The notes: generated by a model from the sequence alone, not told the origin. Shown: positions 23,761 to 35,859, numbered from the stretch's first letter. The stretch: 64,000 nucleotides of DNA from Odontocerum albicorne (GCA_949825065.1 OX463846.1:20283413-20347412); one strand, 5' to 3'. Translations and numbers: made by a program.

Positions 23761-24137
23761 AAATACAGTGAGACGTCACTCGCGGTTCGTCTATGAACAC
23801 GGTGAAAATAACAACCGCAAGTTGAGTCATAGTATTTATAATTTTAGTTGCGTTAGCCACGACCATTTTTTTACTTAATTTTATTCATAAAATTTTATTC
23901 AATATGAAAAATCTGACAAATTTTTATTTGGTTTAAACACCATTGGTTATCGAATCAAAAACATTCAAGTGGAAGAAAAGTATTTTACTCTAGGTCAGAT
24001 ATGACATTTTTACTTAAGAATTTGAATTTATCTTCCTTGTTGGGAATGTTTACATATTTTCAATGTCAATGTAATTAAGTTGTGCGGAAATGGAAAGTCT
24101 GTTTATTCAACAAAAAGAGTTCTGGAATATATTTAAC

Positions 24138-24616
24138 GCTCCATGGCGTAGTAGGTAAGACGCCTGTCTCCAAACTCGGGAGTTGCAGGTTCGATTTTCG
24201 CTGGAACCCAGATTTTTAAAAAAAGATTCCAGTTTGGTTTCCACTCAAGACATCTTTAACCTTTTCTAAGTTTTCTAAGTCAGTACATCGATCCGAACAT
24301 CTGGTAAATACATATATTCCCAGAATCTCTCCGCTGCTGTCCGAGATCGTCCCATGCCTCCCTCAGCCCTCAGTCCCCAACCTGAATGTCCCAAACCGTT
24401 GAAGCATATATATCGGTGCCAGTTCGAACAGAATTTAGTATTGTTTGTGCTCCCCTGAAGATGAAGTGAAAGCCTTGAAACCGGAAGGGTTATACCGTTA
24501 CAAAAAAGTGGAATAAACAGTGTTTGATAAAATAAATTACAACCTCTTTAACCTATCTCTGGTTGATTCGAAGAGATTGCCACATGGCATTAAGCCTATA
24601 CGGTTGTACTGCATAC
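24138..24616 (+). repeat. SINE1 copy interrupted by a foldback insertion
   Basis: Head: CCATGGCGTAGTAGGTAAGA (A-box region), GGTTCGATTTTCGCTGGAAC (B-box region). The body runs to 24262, is broken by 282 bp of foldback sequence, and resumes at 24545 with CTATCTCTGGTTGATTCGAA, GAGATTGCCACATGGCATTA and the shared LINE-type tail. TCTTTAACCT flanks the insert on both sides (24253-24262 and 24545-24554). Confidence 0.75.
24263..24544 (+). repeat. Foldback element, copy C, inserted in SINE1
   Basis: 282 bp starting with TTTCTAAGTTTTCTAAGTCA and ending in one arm (CAGTGTTTGATAAAATAAAT). It matches the reverse complement of the middle and left arm of copy A. The plus strand keeps the conserved peptide ('SVHRSEHLVNTYIPRISPLL'). 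The other arm is absent. The 10-bp flanking repeat suggests a target duplication, but copies A and D have a similar TCTTTAAACCT just outside the arm, so recombination cannot be excluded. Confidence 0.7.
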
Positions 24617-25292
24617 AACGAAAGTGTAATACACTGTAATATAATGCTGTAAGAAAAAAAGCTTATAATATATAATTCAATGAAGGATTCTTTTTTGTGG
24701 TTTTCAATCTTGTAGACAGGGTGTAGAGGGCGAAATCCGTAGAGTTTTGTCACATAAAGTGTTGGCTAACCTCCACGTGCTGTGAGCCACTTGTCACACC
24801 TTTTCCTATTTTTTAGAATAATATAATGTACATATTTAAATACATAAATCAATTATAACACATTACAATCTTACCAGGTGTGACGCGGCTCACGGTCAGC
24901 GGCTTCTAAAGAGGCAAGTACTCTCTGATCTCAGGAGTTCGTTGGATTCCTTAAACTCTGAGTAACTCTCTTTCAAATCTTTTACCGGGACAAGGGGCAC
25001 AATTAAACGAGATATAATTTTAAAAACAAAAAAGTTTATTATATAAATGGATTAGTTAAAAAAAAACCTTGAACGTACCTCAAGGAAAAAAAGTTTTAAA
25101 TTCGGTTCCCGAATCAATGGCTCGTAGGTTGTGTTGTGAATTCAAACAAGGGGGTCTACAATAGCAAATTTCTTAAAGAAAGCCAGCCAGGGCATAAGGC
25201 CCCGTCACGAAATCCAGCATTAAATACAAGGAAATAATATTCACCCAAAATTGAAGATGTCGTCTTGAAGCGTCTATGATACGGCAGAGAAA

Positions 25293-25610
25293 ATGCGGCT
25301 AGAAATACCGGTAGTATTCCGTGTGAGCAGCGTTGAAGCAGCGTCCGTACAGCACCACGTCTCGAATGGAAAGGGGGTGGGCACCCGTACGCCTCCCCTT
25401 TTAAAGAAAATCGCGAGAGAGAGAGGACAATTATTTCCATCTCCCTTACCAATACGAGTGGCGACAATTATGACAGAACGTGGAGATAAAATGTACTTTA
25501 GCATGTCGTCATCGAAAGATGTTTCCAGGAATTATACCTGGGTGTCTCAGATAGCAAGCGGTGTTTTGAGACAAAGCAGATTTTATTATCCAACCCTTTT
25601 AGTAGTTTAA
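25293..25610 (+). CDS. Unrecognised 105-codon ORF in GC-richer DNA
   Basis: An ATG-initiated frame in a locally GC-richer patch (25130-25600); the opposite strand is also open over much of it (25467-25156), so openness alone is weak evidence. The product is basic in its first half (MRLEIPVVFRVSSVEAAS...KKIARERG) with no signal peptide, membrane segment or motif that I know. It could be an exon or a decayed transposon segment. Confidence 0.15.
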   Translation: MRLEIPVVFRVSSVEAASVQHHVSNGKGVGTRTPPLLKKIARERGQLFPSPLPIRVATIMTERGDKMYFSMSSSKDVSRNYTWVSQIASGVLRQSRFYYPTLLVV

Positions 25611-26224
25611 AATATCGCATCACTCTATTTAAAAAACAATGACATCAGTATTCTTTACAATTCGGGATAGGGTTTGGAGCCCGAAGCGGTGACCACCTAG
25701 GAGATTTTTATTGCCCTAATCTTACTGATAGTATTCTAAAATATTCCAGTATTTTATGATATTTTAATTTTTTGTTTTCAAAACAAGCACATGGTCAGTC
25801 ATCGGTCTGACCACGTGTTTTATAAAACATGACATGTCGAGAATTTACAATATCGAGGACGTATACTATGCAATTTATCCTGAATGCCTTTTAGAGGATT
25901 TATAACTGTGTTTCTAAATAAAAATATAGTCCTCACACACTACAGCTTTGTAGGCCACCTAGTGATTTGGTCTCAGCTCTTGAGTGCTTCCATTGTAACC
26001 CATACGGTACACTTGGTAAAGTATTAGGAAAGCTCAAATCAAGTATAATTAGTCCAGGATATTTATCGTTCCATGAAATTACATCGGGAGTTGGAAATGA
26101 CAGTGAATAAAATAATTTAAATATAAAAAATTGTGAATAATTGGGAAAAAATTGGGTTTAAATTTTTTTTTCCTAATATTTTTTTTATATCATTATTATT
26201 AAGACATTTTTTTTGATGGGATTA
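25611..26224. other. Intergenic DNA, nothing recognised
   Basis: No coding signal. A few T-rich runs occur near 26160. Confidence 0.45.
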
Positions 26225-26485
26225 GTAATTAATGGATTAGAGTTGAATGTGAACTTCAGGCTGAAAAGTGTTCAATAAGAGAGAAGAGACCGCTGAGATA
26301 GTTTGAGTATGTAGGTTGAATGAATTGAGAAAGACTAACAAAACAAATATAGCATATATTGCCAAATGTAAGTGAAAGGCGTGGAGGAGGAAGATCAAGA
26401 GAAGTATGGTTGGATCAAGTGAATGATATTTCGAAAGAAATAAATTTAAAAAGTCAGAAAAGTCATAAATTAGTCCTCATATAAC
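26225..26485 (+). pseudogene. RTE-like LINE 3' fragment
   Basis: The plus strand shows 'ECELQAEKCSI', 'LR.FEYVG', 'LTKQI', 'RRGGGRSREVWLDQVNDISK' in shifting frames. It is parallel to 19845-20165. Confidence 0.55.
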
Positions 26486-26884
26486 ACGATTTAAACCAGA
26501 AAATCGAAATTTTCTTAATTTATTAGGAGCACAACGTCATTTAATTACGAAGATCGAAATACTCATATAGATTCCTCCCCCGGCAGCGAAAAGACTGAGT
26601 GTAAAAATAATAGTAGTGACGACGGACTTATGGTCTGACCTCACGGGAGAAGGATCAGATTGATCCAGATCGCCGCAAAAATTACAAGACGAAGGGATAA
26701 GATTGAATAAAAAAAGTTTGGTGTTAAAGCTCAGAGAGAAATTGGTTTTAAAAATCGTGCAATAGTTTATCTCTGGTAAGATAAAGCTGATTTTTTTTAT
26801 ATTTATGGTCTTCTGATTTATGTTACTTGCTACTAAGTGAAGGTTGTTTTTAGCGATTTCTATTTTTAAATATTCTGTTACTTT

Positions 26885-27060
26885 TCTCTACCATTTTACA
26901 CCTGCAAATTTTATCAAGGGTCTTTCGCATCTATCTTAGTCTTCTATTCAATCTTCTTGTAACTCTTGGTATCCAGTTAATGGTTTTCTCAGTCCATAGG
27001 TTGGTATCTCTCTTTGTTCGACCTAGCATGAATTTTTCCATTCCAATACGAATATCTACT
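26885..27060 (-). pseudogene. LINE ORF2 C-terminal fragment
   Basis: The minus strand reads 'RIGMEKFMLGRTKRDTNLWT', 'EKTINWIPRVTRRLNRRLR', the pattern of the post-RT segment of RTE-like LINEs (MER.ML...RDR..NE.IR..T.V.D...). It is a single fragment without the RT core. Confidence 0.5.
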
Positions 27061-28306
27061 GTTTTGAAATATATAAAAAAAATTAACGGCGTGTGTTTGA
27101 ACTTTTATGGAATGAAATCAATTTGAGATAGAATTAAATGCTTAAAGCAAATAAAATACTGGATTAATATTAACGACACTCAATATGTTGTTATTGCGGC
27201 TGAACTTGATGAGATTTTTCGATGGGATAATTAACTGTCCAAAGTTTTTGGGATTGATTGACATCTGAATTACTTCGAGAAGTACAATATTGCAGGATAC
27301 GTTCCGATGTGAGAGTTGTAGAACTCATTCTCGAATTCTCTCAAAGCCAGATTGCATCGATTAGGTAATGATAATGCTGCAGTCTCGAACATATATGGTA
27401 ATAGTCTTAATGCATTTAAAAGTTCTCTTAGAGAGTATCGTAAATTATCGTAAATTTGACACCATGGCGTGACTTGTTGCATTTTTTTCTCTTTTTCTTT
27501 TCGTTGATTTTGTTTTTCTCGATTTTTTCAAGATCTCTGTAAATATGAAGTTTCGATGTGCGTTTTTTTTTGGTTACGCGTTTGCATATTTTTGTTATTA
27601 TTTTCTTGTTTTTTTCTCTTTTTGTATGGTAGGGCCTTTGACTACCTGAGCCTTGACCTGTTTCGTTGTTGCATTTTATGTGTGATAGGTGGTATACACG
27701 TGCGTACTGCTTTTCGATTTTTTTTTGTACAATGTTCAAGTAAATGTTTGTAATTTTTTGTGACAAGTTGTATTTATATTAGTGCTTACTCAAAAATTTT
27801 ATTTCAATAAACTCTAGTAATCTGTTTCAATGGTCAATAAAATACCGTACATAGTAATATCATAAAGTAAAATAAAAAAATTGCTTTTACAAATATATCA
27901 AAACATATTTCACGTTGAATCCTTATTGAATGTATCGTCGTGCAAAGACCAAAGTAAATATTTTCTGTTTATTCGAGTTAGTAGGAGAACGTTTTTTAGT
28001 TTTTCAATTAAAAAATATTTTTAAAAATGTCATCGATTTATGCATGAATAAGATTTTTTTCTTTTTGAGATACTACCAATTACATTAAAAGTAAGCTTAT
28101 TAAAATATGCCATGATTAATAGTTTTTACTTCTTTAACTAGCCTATTTTTAAATATAACTTCTAATGGTTTATCCCCAGGACTGGGTTATTTCTGAATAA
28201 CAAAACTTACTCCCTATAGCCGAGACTCCGTTTAGGAACGATTGTTTTTTTAATTATGGGAGAAATTAAAATTATTTGATAGAACATCTTATAGAATTGA
28301 GAGATG
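27061..28306. other. AT-rich intergenic DNA, nothing recognised
   Basis: 27480-27760 is T-rich on the plus strand and gives lysine-rich artefactual frames on the minus strand. A LINE-partner-like trace ('NALRLLPYMFETAALSLPNR', minus 27282-27480) is too weak to call. Confidence 0.4.
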
Positions 28307-28800
28307 AAATTTAGTCCTAATACTGTTTAGGGAATATTATTATTTAATAAGTACGAGTATATGAGTAGTTATTGACAAATTCAATGGTATTTGTGTACAA
28401 CGAAGAGACAGTGAGACTCTATGAATTAAAATTTAGTCCTAATACTGTTTAGGGAATATTATTATTTAATGAGTACGAGTATATGAGTAGTTATTGACAA
28501 ATTCAATGGCATTTGTGTACAACGAAGAGACAGTGAGATACTCTATGAATTAAAATTTAGTCCTAATACTGTTTAGGGAATATTATTATTTAATGAGTAC
28601 GAGTATATGAGTAGTTATTGACAAATTCAATGGCATTTGTGTACAACGAAGAGACAGTGAGATACTCTATGAATTAAAATTTAGTCCTAATACTGTTTAG
28701 GGAATATTATTATTTAATGAGTACGAGTATATGAGTAGTTATTGACAAATTCAATGGCATTTGTGTACAACGAAGAGACAGTGAGATACTCTATGAATTA
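28307..28800. repeat. Minisatellite, four 122-124 bp units
   Basis: Units start at 28307, 28429, 28553 and 28677, each beginning AAATTTAGTCCTAATACTG. The last three are nearly identical; the first is 122 bp with a few differences. Each unit contains GTACGAGTATATGAGTA. No long open frame runs through the array. The sharp homogeneity suggests recent expansion. Confidence 0.95.
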
Positions 28801-30468
28801 AAATTTGAACGAAGACGAAGAACAAAAGGAAATCTGAGGGATTTAAGAGGGTAGTAACCTTTATGAAATATAAATTACTGCGTGCTTACCCTTGGTATTT
28901 CGAGACATCTTCAAGAACTGATTTATATGAACCCGTTTTTCCTTTGAACAAGGTAGGGTCAAGCTTGAAAATTAAATAAGGGTTATAATAATGGGAATAA
29001 TGTAATATCCATCTGAAGGATAATAGGAAATTTTCAGATATGAAAAGTGATACCTTTGTTTGGTAACATCGGCTATTGAAATCATCCTACTTTGAAAATT
29101 AATAAAAATAATTACATTTTCATTAATAATTTTTCAATGGTTTTAGCTTTAACTTAGTATAGCTTTATTAAAATACTGAATAATAAACAACTTAATTATT
29201 CCAATAATACAATTTATTCTCATTACACGTATTTCTACCTCCTATCACGAGGCTATGAAAAAGAATGTGCTACAGAACAGGTAAACATTGATACTAGAAT
29301 ACACAAACCAATGTGTTGTCTCTCCAATAGCAAATTATCAAATAAGCAGATAATATTTTAGAGATAATACATAATTTCAAAGACAGAAGAGTTAATTTTT
29401 TAATATTTTATAAAGTTTATATAATATAATGAATTTAAAGCATTGAAGTTACATAAAATCACAAGCAAAAATAAAATACTAATAAATAACCGAAGAATGC
29501 AAAACTTTTCCCTCCTCACAAAAAAAAAATCCTTTGGGTGATATTGGGTTCGAAGCATTTTGAGTTTACAAGGCAAGATTTTTGTTGACATATGTTAATG
29601 TCATTTTAATCAGTATTGTTTTATTGAAAAGGTCTTGAGTTTTTATAAAGGGGGTTAACAAAGTAATTATTATCAAATATTCCTTGAAAAAATATTTAAT
29701 TTAATTTAATTTCATATTTTTCTGAAAATTTAATAATCAATGTCTACCGTTTCTCCCTTTGAGTTGCAGTTGAAGTCTCGCATATGCAGCTTTTCTTATA
29801 TCTCACCAATAAAAAACTTATTTCTTTTGTGTGGTGAGGGAGTTACTTACACCAATACCCACTCCAAGCTCTACCCTCAAGGTCAATATAACACCTAACA
29901 GTTCCATATGAATTACAAAAAGCTTACACATACTAATACACTATAATCTTCATTACATTTAACTCATTTATAAAACATATTATGTTATAACTGTTGAGAA
30001 AGGGCTTCGTAATAACACTGAATTTGATATTTTAACTATTTGATACATATTTTTTTTATTCTATTAGAAATATTTATTACAGTTGCAGGTAGGTTTAATT
30101 AATAAGCTTTAATTTAATTAGCTTTTTCCTTCAGATGTTTATGTATAGTATCTCCCTCAATTACTGACAATTTGAGACTGACATTGCATTCACTCAAACC
30201 AGTGTCAGATTCTCCTCTATCGATCCTTCTACCTGCTGCTTTCAACTCTTTTTAGGGTGGCATATTAGCATTTTTTCTTCTAAGCTAGCCTTCTGAGCTA
30301 CAATTCTTATGGTTTATCATAGCTGTTACAGCTGTTATATGTTGCATTTAACTAGAAGTAACATATATGTTCTAGGTTTCTAGGATTTCTGTTTTCGTAA
30401 TCTCAAATATCGGATCAAATAATATATTGCGCGCATATTCCGAAGCTTGTAAAATGTAAATTTGTAAC
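28801..30468. other. Intergenic DNA, nothing recognised
   Basis: No repeat copy and no credible coding frame. 29760-30300 is slightly less AT-rich and may hold decayed sequence, but no motif is visible on either strand. Confidence 0.4.
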
Positions 30469-30539
30469 GGTATATAAAGCCTTATACTGCCAAGAAGCAG
30501 GTTTTCTTCTTGGCAGTATAAGGCCTTGTATGATATACC
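30469..30539. repeat. Long hairpin: 19-bp perfect stem plus outer 7-bp stem
   Basis: Arms 30479-30497 and 30506-30524 are perfectly complementary (left arm starts GCCTTATACTGCC) with an 8-base loop. GGTATAT (30469-30475) and ATATACC (30533-30539) form a further stem outside a small internal loop. A third, diverged copy of the left arm (GTAATGTTATACAAAGTCTT) follows at about 30552. The fold resembles a short miRNA precursor or a MITE core; no target duplication was seen. Confidence 0.85.
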
Positions 30540-32111
30540 ATTACTAGATTTGTAATGTTATACAAAGTCTTATACAACCCAAGATATTAGTCCTAGTGAA
30601 GGGAACTGTCAAAAATAGTAGATTTTGAATTAAGACTTGCTGCACAGGACCACTTCAGATAATGGTTTACAGGAATTATCATTATATGAACCTTGAGTAT
30701 ACTTGAGTACAAAATTTATATTGTGCTGTGAAAATGCTTTGGATCGTTCTGTCATTATTACTTTATTCATTGTTTAAAAAGCCTCATAATCATTTATCAC
30801 TGAAAAACACAAAAACGTGACAAACCTGTTTGTAACCTGCATTATCTATGTTTAACAAATCCCTTTTCATACAACACTTAATGAAATTTATTTATTGAAA
30901 AGAAATACGATACTTAAGTGTCCTTTACAAATCATGGCAATATTTAATAGACGAAAGGTAAAATATTAACAACTTCACAGAATTAATACAATTCTGAACA
31001 CATACAGCACATGAAATCATCCAACGTCGAGTATAATACAGAAAGTGAAAAAATACTCCAATACTATCAACAAAAGTACAAAATTATTTCAAGTACAAAA
31101 CAATATAATTTGGACTAATTTTAATAGGTTGTCTAGAAAGGAATTTCGTATTTTTTAGGTGAAATTCCTTGCATGGGATCTCACTATGCCATACTGGTTA
31201 TTCTCGATCAAAGTCTTCATTTGGTCGTGATCAGTGGGTATCGGTTTTCAAGAGTAGACACCATTTTCGAGAGTAGTGTCACAACTACGAAACTTTTTAA
31301 ACCATATTTGACACTTACGATCGTTTACTGCGTCGTTGCCAATTAATATTTTTTTTTGTTTGTGCCGTAATTTTTCTCTCGCTGTTAAACGACAACTAAT
31401 TTTGTTTTATTTTCAAAATGACTCCAAAGAAACGTTAAAACAATTTTGATATACTCGTACAAACACTGAAAAAAGCGCTAAGTTGTAACCGTTCATAACA
31501 GTATACATTTAACACGTTTCGAATGAGGTAAACAACGAAAAAAAAATTCCTGACGACATCTATCCGAGTAATACTAAACTTCGTTCCGGACAATCTTATT
31601 TTAGAAAATACTTCATTAAAAGTTATTTTCTATTATAATCGATATAAATTGTTATTAAAATCGAAGTCCTTACATTACAATTATCTCGGTCAAGAAGTAC
31701 GTCATAAAAAACGAAAAAGGTCACTCACCCATCATACTGGTTGTCATATTTCACTTTATATAACCATTTAAAAAAAGTGACTCCTTGAAAATCAACCCTT
31801 CAAGGATTTGACACATTTCAAGGTAAAATGTACTGACACGTATCTCCTCTCATAAAAATAGTCCTTAGGGATCGTTAAGTGAACCTTAAACGTCTACGTT
31901 ACCTTTTCGTGCAGAATTTCATAAGATGTAGTAAAATATTTTTTTTCCTTCAAGAACTTGTCAAGGAATGTACATAAAAATATATGTTTAAAATGACTTA
32001 TTTTCCATATGTGACGAATTGACGCAAACAGTTATCGAAAAAAATCATATAAAAATTCTGATGGTGTGTAAACATATGACAAAAAAAGTAACAGTTTCAT
32101 TGTGAATAAAA
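30540..32111. other. Intergenic DNA, nothing recognised
   Basis: 31130-31530 has weak similarity in layout to mariner ends (short TA-flanked words) but no transposase motif. Nothing is supported. Confidence 0.35.
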
Positions 32112-32885
32112 AAACTTGGCTGGCCTTTTGTCATGTGGCGATATCTTTCGAACAAGCAGAAATATAGAGGAACAGCTGGACAAATTACAGCGTCTTCAAA
32201 ATGTGTGTCTAAGATTCATTTTCAATCTACGAAAGTACGATCATATAACTTCATACCAGAAAGCATTGAACTGGTTGAATGTTAGAAATAGACGCCAAAT
32301 TCACATACTGTATCTACTGTATAATATCCTTAACTGTCCCGCCGCACCCTCTTATCTCGCCGAAAATTTTCAGCGTCTTTCCAATCATGGATTAGCGCTA
32401 CGCTCAAACAGAGATTGTTTATTAGCCTTTTCAGTTCACCGCTCCTCTTTCCTTACGTCGTCCTTTACTATACATGCAGTGAGACTCTGGAATCAGTTAC
32501 AAACCAGTATAAGACTCGCTCCGTCCTTGGCATGCTTTAAGAAGCGACTGAAAAAACTCTTAATTTCTAGTCAGTAAAATAACGTGTTTCATTCCTGATT
32601 TTTCTTTTCCTTTCCTCTCCACCATCCCTTCCTTACCTTTTGGTTGATGATATCTCACTTTATAGGAAAAATAATGTTCGGGTGATTGTCCGTCTTTGTG
32701 GGGTTCGTGGGCATGTTCTCACGTATATGTTTATGGATTTCGTGGGGATGGATGGTCATTTGAATGATTTATGCAACCACGTAACTTGCTTCATTTACTT
32801 TTGTCTGGTTGGTTGGAAGAGATTGCCACCTGGCAATAATCCCGCCAGATTGTATTTGCAATAACAGTGTTAAATAAATAAATAA
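32112..32885 (+). mobile_element. SINE1-partner LINE, 5'-truncated, with 3' tail
   Basis: The 3' part of a non-LTR retrotransposon. 32116-32577 is open and encodes the C-terminal end of a reverse transcriptase ORF ('LDKLQRLQNVCLRFIFNLRK', 'RQIHILYLLYNILNCP', ending 'LKKLLISSQ'). The L-Q-R-x-Q-N start and LWN end match Jockey/CR1-type proteins. The 3' UTR ends with GGTTGGTTGGAAGAGATTG, CCACCTGGCAATAAT and an ATAAATAAATAAA tail. That end is shared with SINE1. RT and endonuclease domains are missing. The copy at 44536 is nearly identical from 32358 onward. Confidence 0.85.
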
Positions 32886-32927
32886 AATATGTTATGGAGT
32901 GAAATACAGTCTAGAATCCATTTAAAC

Positions 32928-33009
32928 ATTCTGGATTCGAACGGGAATCGAACCCACAAAGCCTGGTTTGGAAGACATGTATTTTACCAGCTAGGCCACG
33001 GAGGTAGTC
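32928..33009 (-). repeat. SINE1 head
   Basis: The minus strand has GACTACCTCCGTGGCCTAGC, TGGTAAAATA and a good B box (GGTTCGATTCCCGTTCGAA). The 3' body is cut off. It lies just downstream of the LINE that carries the SINE1-like tail. Confidence 0.75.
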
Positions 33010-34362
33010 AATATTTAACATGCGCTCGGAAAGCTTTGGAGATAAATCTTAAGAAAAGTCTAGCTTTGAAAATATAGAATAGAATAAGGCTCCCTTCATT
33101 TATCGCCTTTGTTACTTTCAGCTTCTGCAGACATATTTTTCTTTGTAGCAAAAGTTTGCGTGAATTCTTGAGTGTTGTTTGTTATTGGTTGTATGCGGGA
33201 CATTGTGGGATGTATGTAACTTTTGATTTGTCGCAAATGGTGAAGTATGCGGAGTTGGACTCGCGTGATACACACATGTAAATGAGTCAAACAACTTATC
33301 AAGTTGATGAGTGTTTGTGACAGAGGGACTGTGTCCTCAACAACAGCTAAAAATCATCAATTTCCGTGTTTATATGTCCTCAGTAAGATACAGGCAAAAC
33401 CCTAGTTTTACTGGGAATAAGACAAATGAAAATCAACATACCCAGATTCAAATTAATTGAGGGTCTACATTAAATTAATTTTTAATGCATTGTTTTTCAT
33501 AAATTGTGTATTTATATAATTACTTGTCATGTAAATAAATACATAAATAAAAAAAATATCATCAATTCCTCTTTAGCATTTTACCTATTTTGTATAATTC
33601 TGATACTTTCTAAATTATTCTTTCTTCACGTTAGCTTGCAATTTCTCACATCTAATTCTCATTGCAAATTTTCTTATGTTTGTCAGACCAAAGGAAGATA
33701 TTCATCAAACTTACCACAAGATAACTGCTCTTTTAAATAATTTGTGTTTAGAATTTCCTATTTCCCATCAAAATATTTTTTTTAACCAGAAAAACTTCTT
33801 TGTTCAAATATACATCAAGCAGTCTACCCCATTATGATTGGTCCATTTATCACCAAACAAGTTTAACATTCATTCGAACCCATTCTTTTAAACGAACACA
33901 TGCATTTAAATCATGTACTAATGAGCTTTTCATTTATTTTTCAGGTGTAAAAGGTTTTTTAAAAATTAAAATTTACTGAATTATGTATTATTAACATGTC
34001 ATAACTTAAAAAAACAATGAATGATTACGTTTTACCCAAAAATAAAAATTAAAGCATAAATTTACTCCCCAATTAAAATCTAGACCCTCCCTAACGCCAT
34101 TTCCATTTTTTCCCCATTGAACGAACGAGTAATTTTTTGTGTTATTACTGCCCAAGATTAATTGTGGCCTTACAATGTTTTCACTGATTGTTTGAGGGAT
34201 AGCTGAATTCCCAAAAGATATACTTTTTCTCCCTTATTATTACAAGAAAATTTAAATGATTTTTTAAATAAAAAACATAAAAGCTCGTTCTTTAAAAATA
34301 TAATAAATAAGAAAAAGTTCAGTATTGGTTTAATGGTCGCTCATGAATGTGTTGAGCTTTAA
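33010..34362. other. Intergenic DNA, nothing recognised
   Basis: A minus-strand frame at 33302-33096 (68 codons) has no known motif. The rest is AT-rich without repeats of the window's families. Confidence 0.4.
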
Positions 34363-34603
34363 CCCTGAGAGATCGGCGCACTGCTATAGCAGTGGAAGAA
34401 ATTTGTTCTACCCTTGTATTCTAAATGAATATCATTCATTTAGAATACAAGGGTACATATTCTAAAATATATTTATGTTGTAAAAATATTTGTTATTTGT
34501 TTTTTTGTTGTTTAAAATAAATATTTATCACGAACGTCCGAATCGTAAATGTATCTCAGCACTAGATAGACAATTATATTTTTTTCTCGTAGCGCTCTCA
34601 GGG
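34363..34603. mobile_element. piggyBac-like MITE, 241 bp, TTAA-flanked
   Basis: The element starts CCCTGAGAG (34363) and ends CTCTCAGGG (34603), and TTAA stands directly outside both ends (34359-34362, 34604-34607). piggyBac-superfamily elements duplicate TTAA and have CCY...GGG ends, so this is a non-autonomous member. It has no ORF. Inside, 34409-34455 forms a perfect 22-bp hairpin. Confidence 0.85.
34409..34455. repeat. Perfect 22-bp hairpin inside the MITE
   Basis: Arms 34409-34430 and 34434-34455 are exactly complementary, with a 3-base ATC loop. The absence of any mismatch within an otherwise old landscape suggests a recent origin or active homogenisation. Confidence 0.9.
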
Positions 34604-34819
34604 TTAAAGCGATATTACTCATTTAAGTTTGCGTAAAGAGTAAAATAAAATGGTGATGTTATTAATTCATTTTAAAATGGCACCTCTCAACTAGAAGAGC
34701 GTGTCTGAAAGACAATATTGTCTTCGGCCTTAGTTATCAAGCTTTCGGGTTATAAACCATTGGGGGCCAATGACTCACAGTTCACCATCGCACTTGTTAA
34801 AAATACTACCACAAGTGGA

Positions 34820-34867
34820 CTGGCAACAATACTCGCATACGTTTAGTGCGTGCAAGTATTGTTACCA
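34820..34867. repeat. Hairpin with about 14-bp arms
   Basis: CTGGCAACAATACT at the left pairs with AGTATTGTTACCAG at the right with one mismatch. An inner GCATAC/GTGCGTGC pairing is partial. It lies 210 bp after the MITE. Confidence 0.7.
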
Positions 34868-34924
34868 GACGATCGGTTTAATTAGACTGGTGTGTTTTTA
34901 AAAAACAAATTGTGTACCATCGAG

Positions 34925-34997
34925 ATTTTTTTGTATACCCAAAACTCCTAGGTAGTAGTAGATTAGTGTCTTACCAACTAGACCCCACGGAGGTCGT
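34925..34997 (-). repeat. SINE1 head fragment
   Basis: The minus strand has GACCTCCGTGGGGTCTAGTT and GGTAAGACACTA, the SINE1 A-box region. The B box is degraded. Confidence 0.6.
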
Positions 34998-35859
34998 TTT
35001 ATATCAAATATATTCACGATCCACATCCAAATTTATGTATATATTAGTTTTATATGTTTAATATACTCGTATATTTAAGAATACCAATTTTAAAAAATGT
35101 GGGAAAGAGCCCTTGATAAAATATGATACATACTCTGCAGTAAATGTGTCGAAGAAATGTCTTTTGAACTCGCTCACCTATCAGGTAATTCTGGATTCGT
35201 TTCGGGTTCCATATGATTGAACTACACTTTAATCTACAGTAAACCAGTAAATCATACAAATATACTATTACCGTGCCACAAATTATTGCTCAAGAGACTC
35301 TTATCACAAATCCTAAATCATGATTATGCAAAGTAAATAAGTGAGCTTTTAAATTAGTTCCTAAAATATTGAAGATAATGATGGCAAGTTTGTTCCACTT
35401 ATTGCTAGTTAAAACATATCTATATTTTGTATCTCAAATAGTTGTCAGATACATAAAACCTAGTCGTATTAGATGTAGCTCCTGTCAGAAAAAAATCAAC
35501 GATATAAGAAGAGGCCCTTAGATCCCTCCTCGCACTTAGAAAATAATATCCCAACACGTCTAGGGGAAACCTTGTAAGATGGAGTAACGAGTAGAAACCG
35601 CCCTCTAGGAAGCACAGGCATTTAAAAAGAATGTACGAGTATTAATATGTTGACCAAGTCATCGAAGCACACATGAGATGGCTAATTGAATTTAATGGAA
35701 TTTTCTTTGATCTGTTTCTGCCCGAAAGTAACATTTGACAACATTTATTTTTAATATTTAAAATCCTTTTTAACTGTATAGAAACATATACAATATTTTA
35801 ATTCAAAAGTCTGCTGAATATATCAATATTTGAAAACAATATTTTTAATGGAATAATTG
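34998..35859. other. Intergenic DNA, nothing recognised
   Basis: 35455-35660 is less AT-rich and may be decayed coding sequence, but no motif was recognised. Confidence 0.4.

Noticed and set aside
27428..27766. 112-codon lysine-rich minus-strand ORF
   Set aside because: It arises from a T-rich plus-strand tract; low complexity, no motif.
28307..28800. CRISPR-like array
   Set aside because: Units are 124 bp without unique spacers, in a eukaryotic repeat landscape.
32928..33009. Possible tRNA gene (good A and B boxes)
   Set aside because: No acceptor stem or anticodon arm closes, and the same head occurs in about ten SINE1 copies; it is a SINE head.
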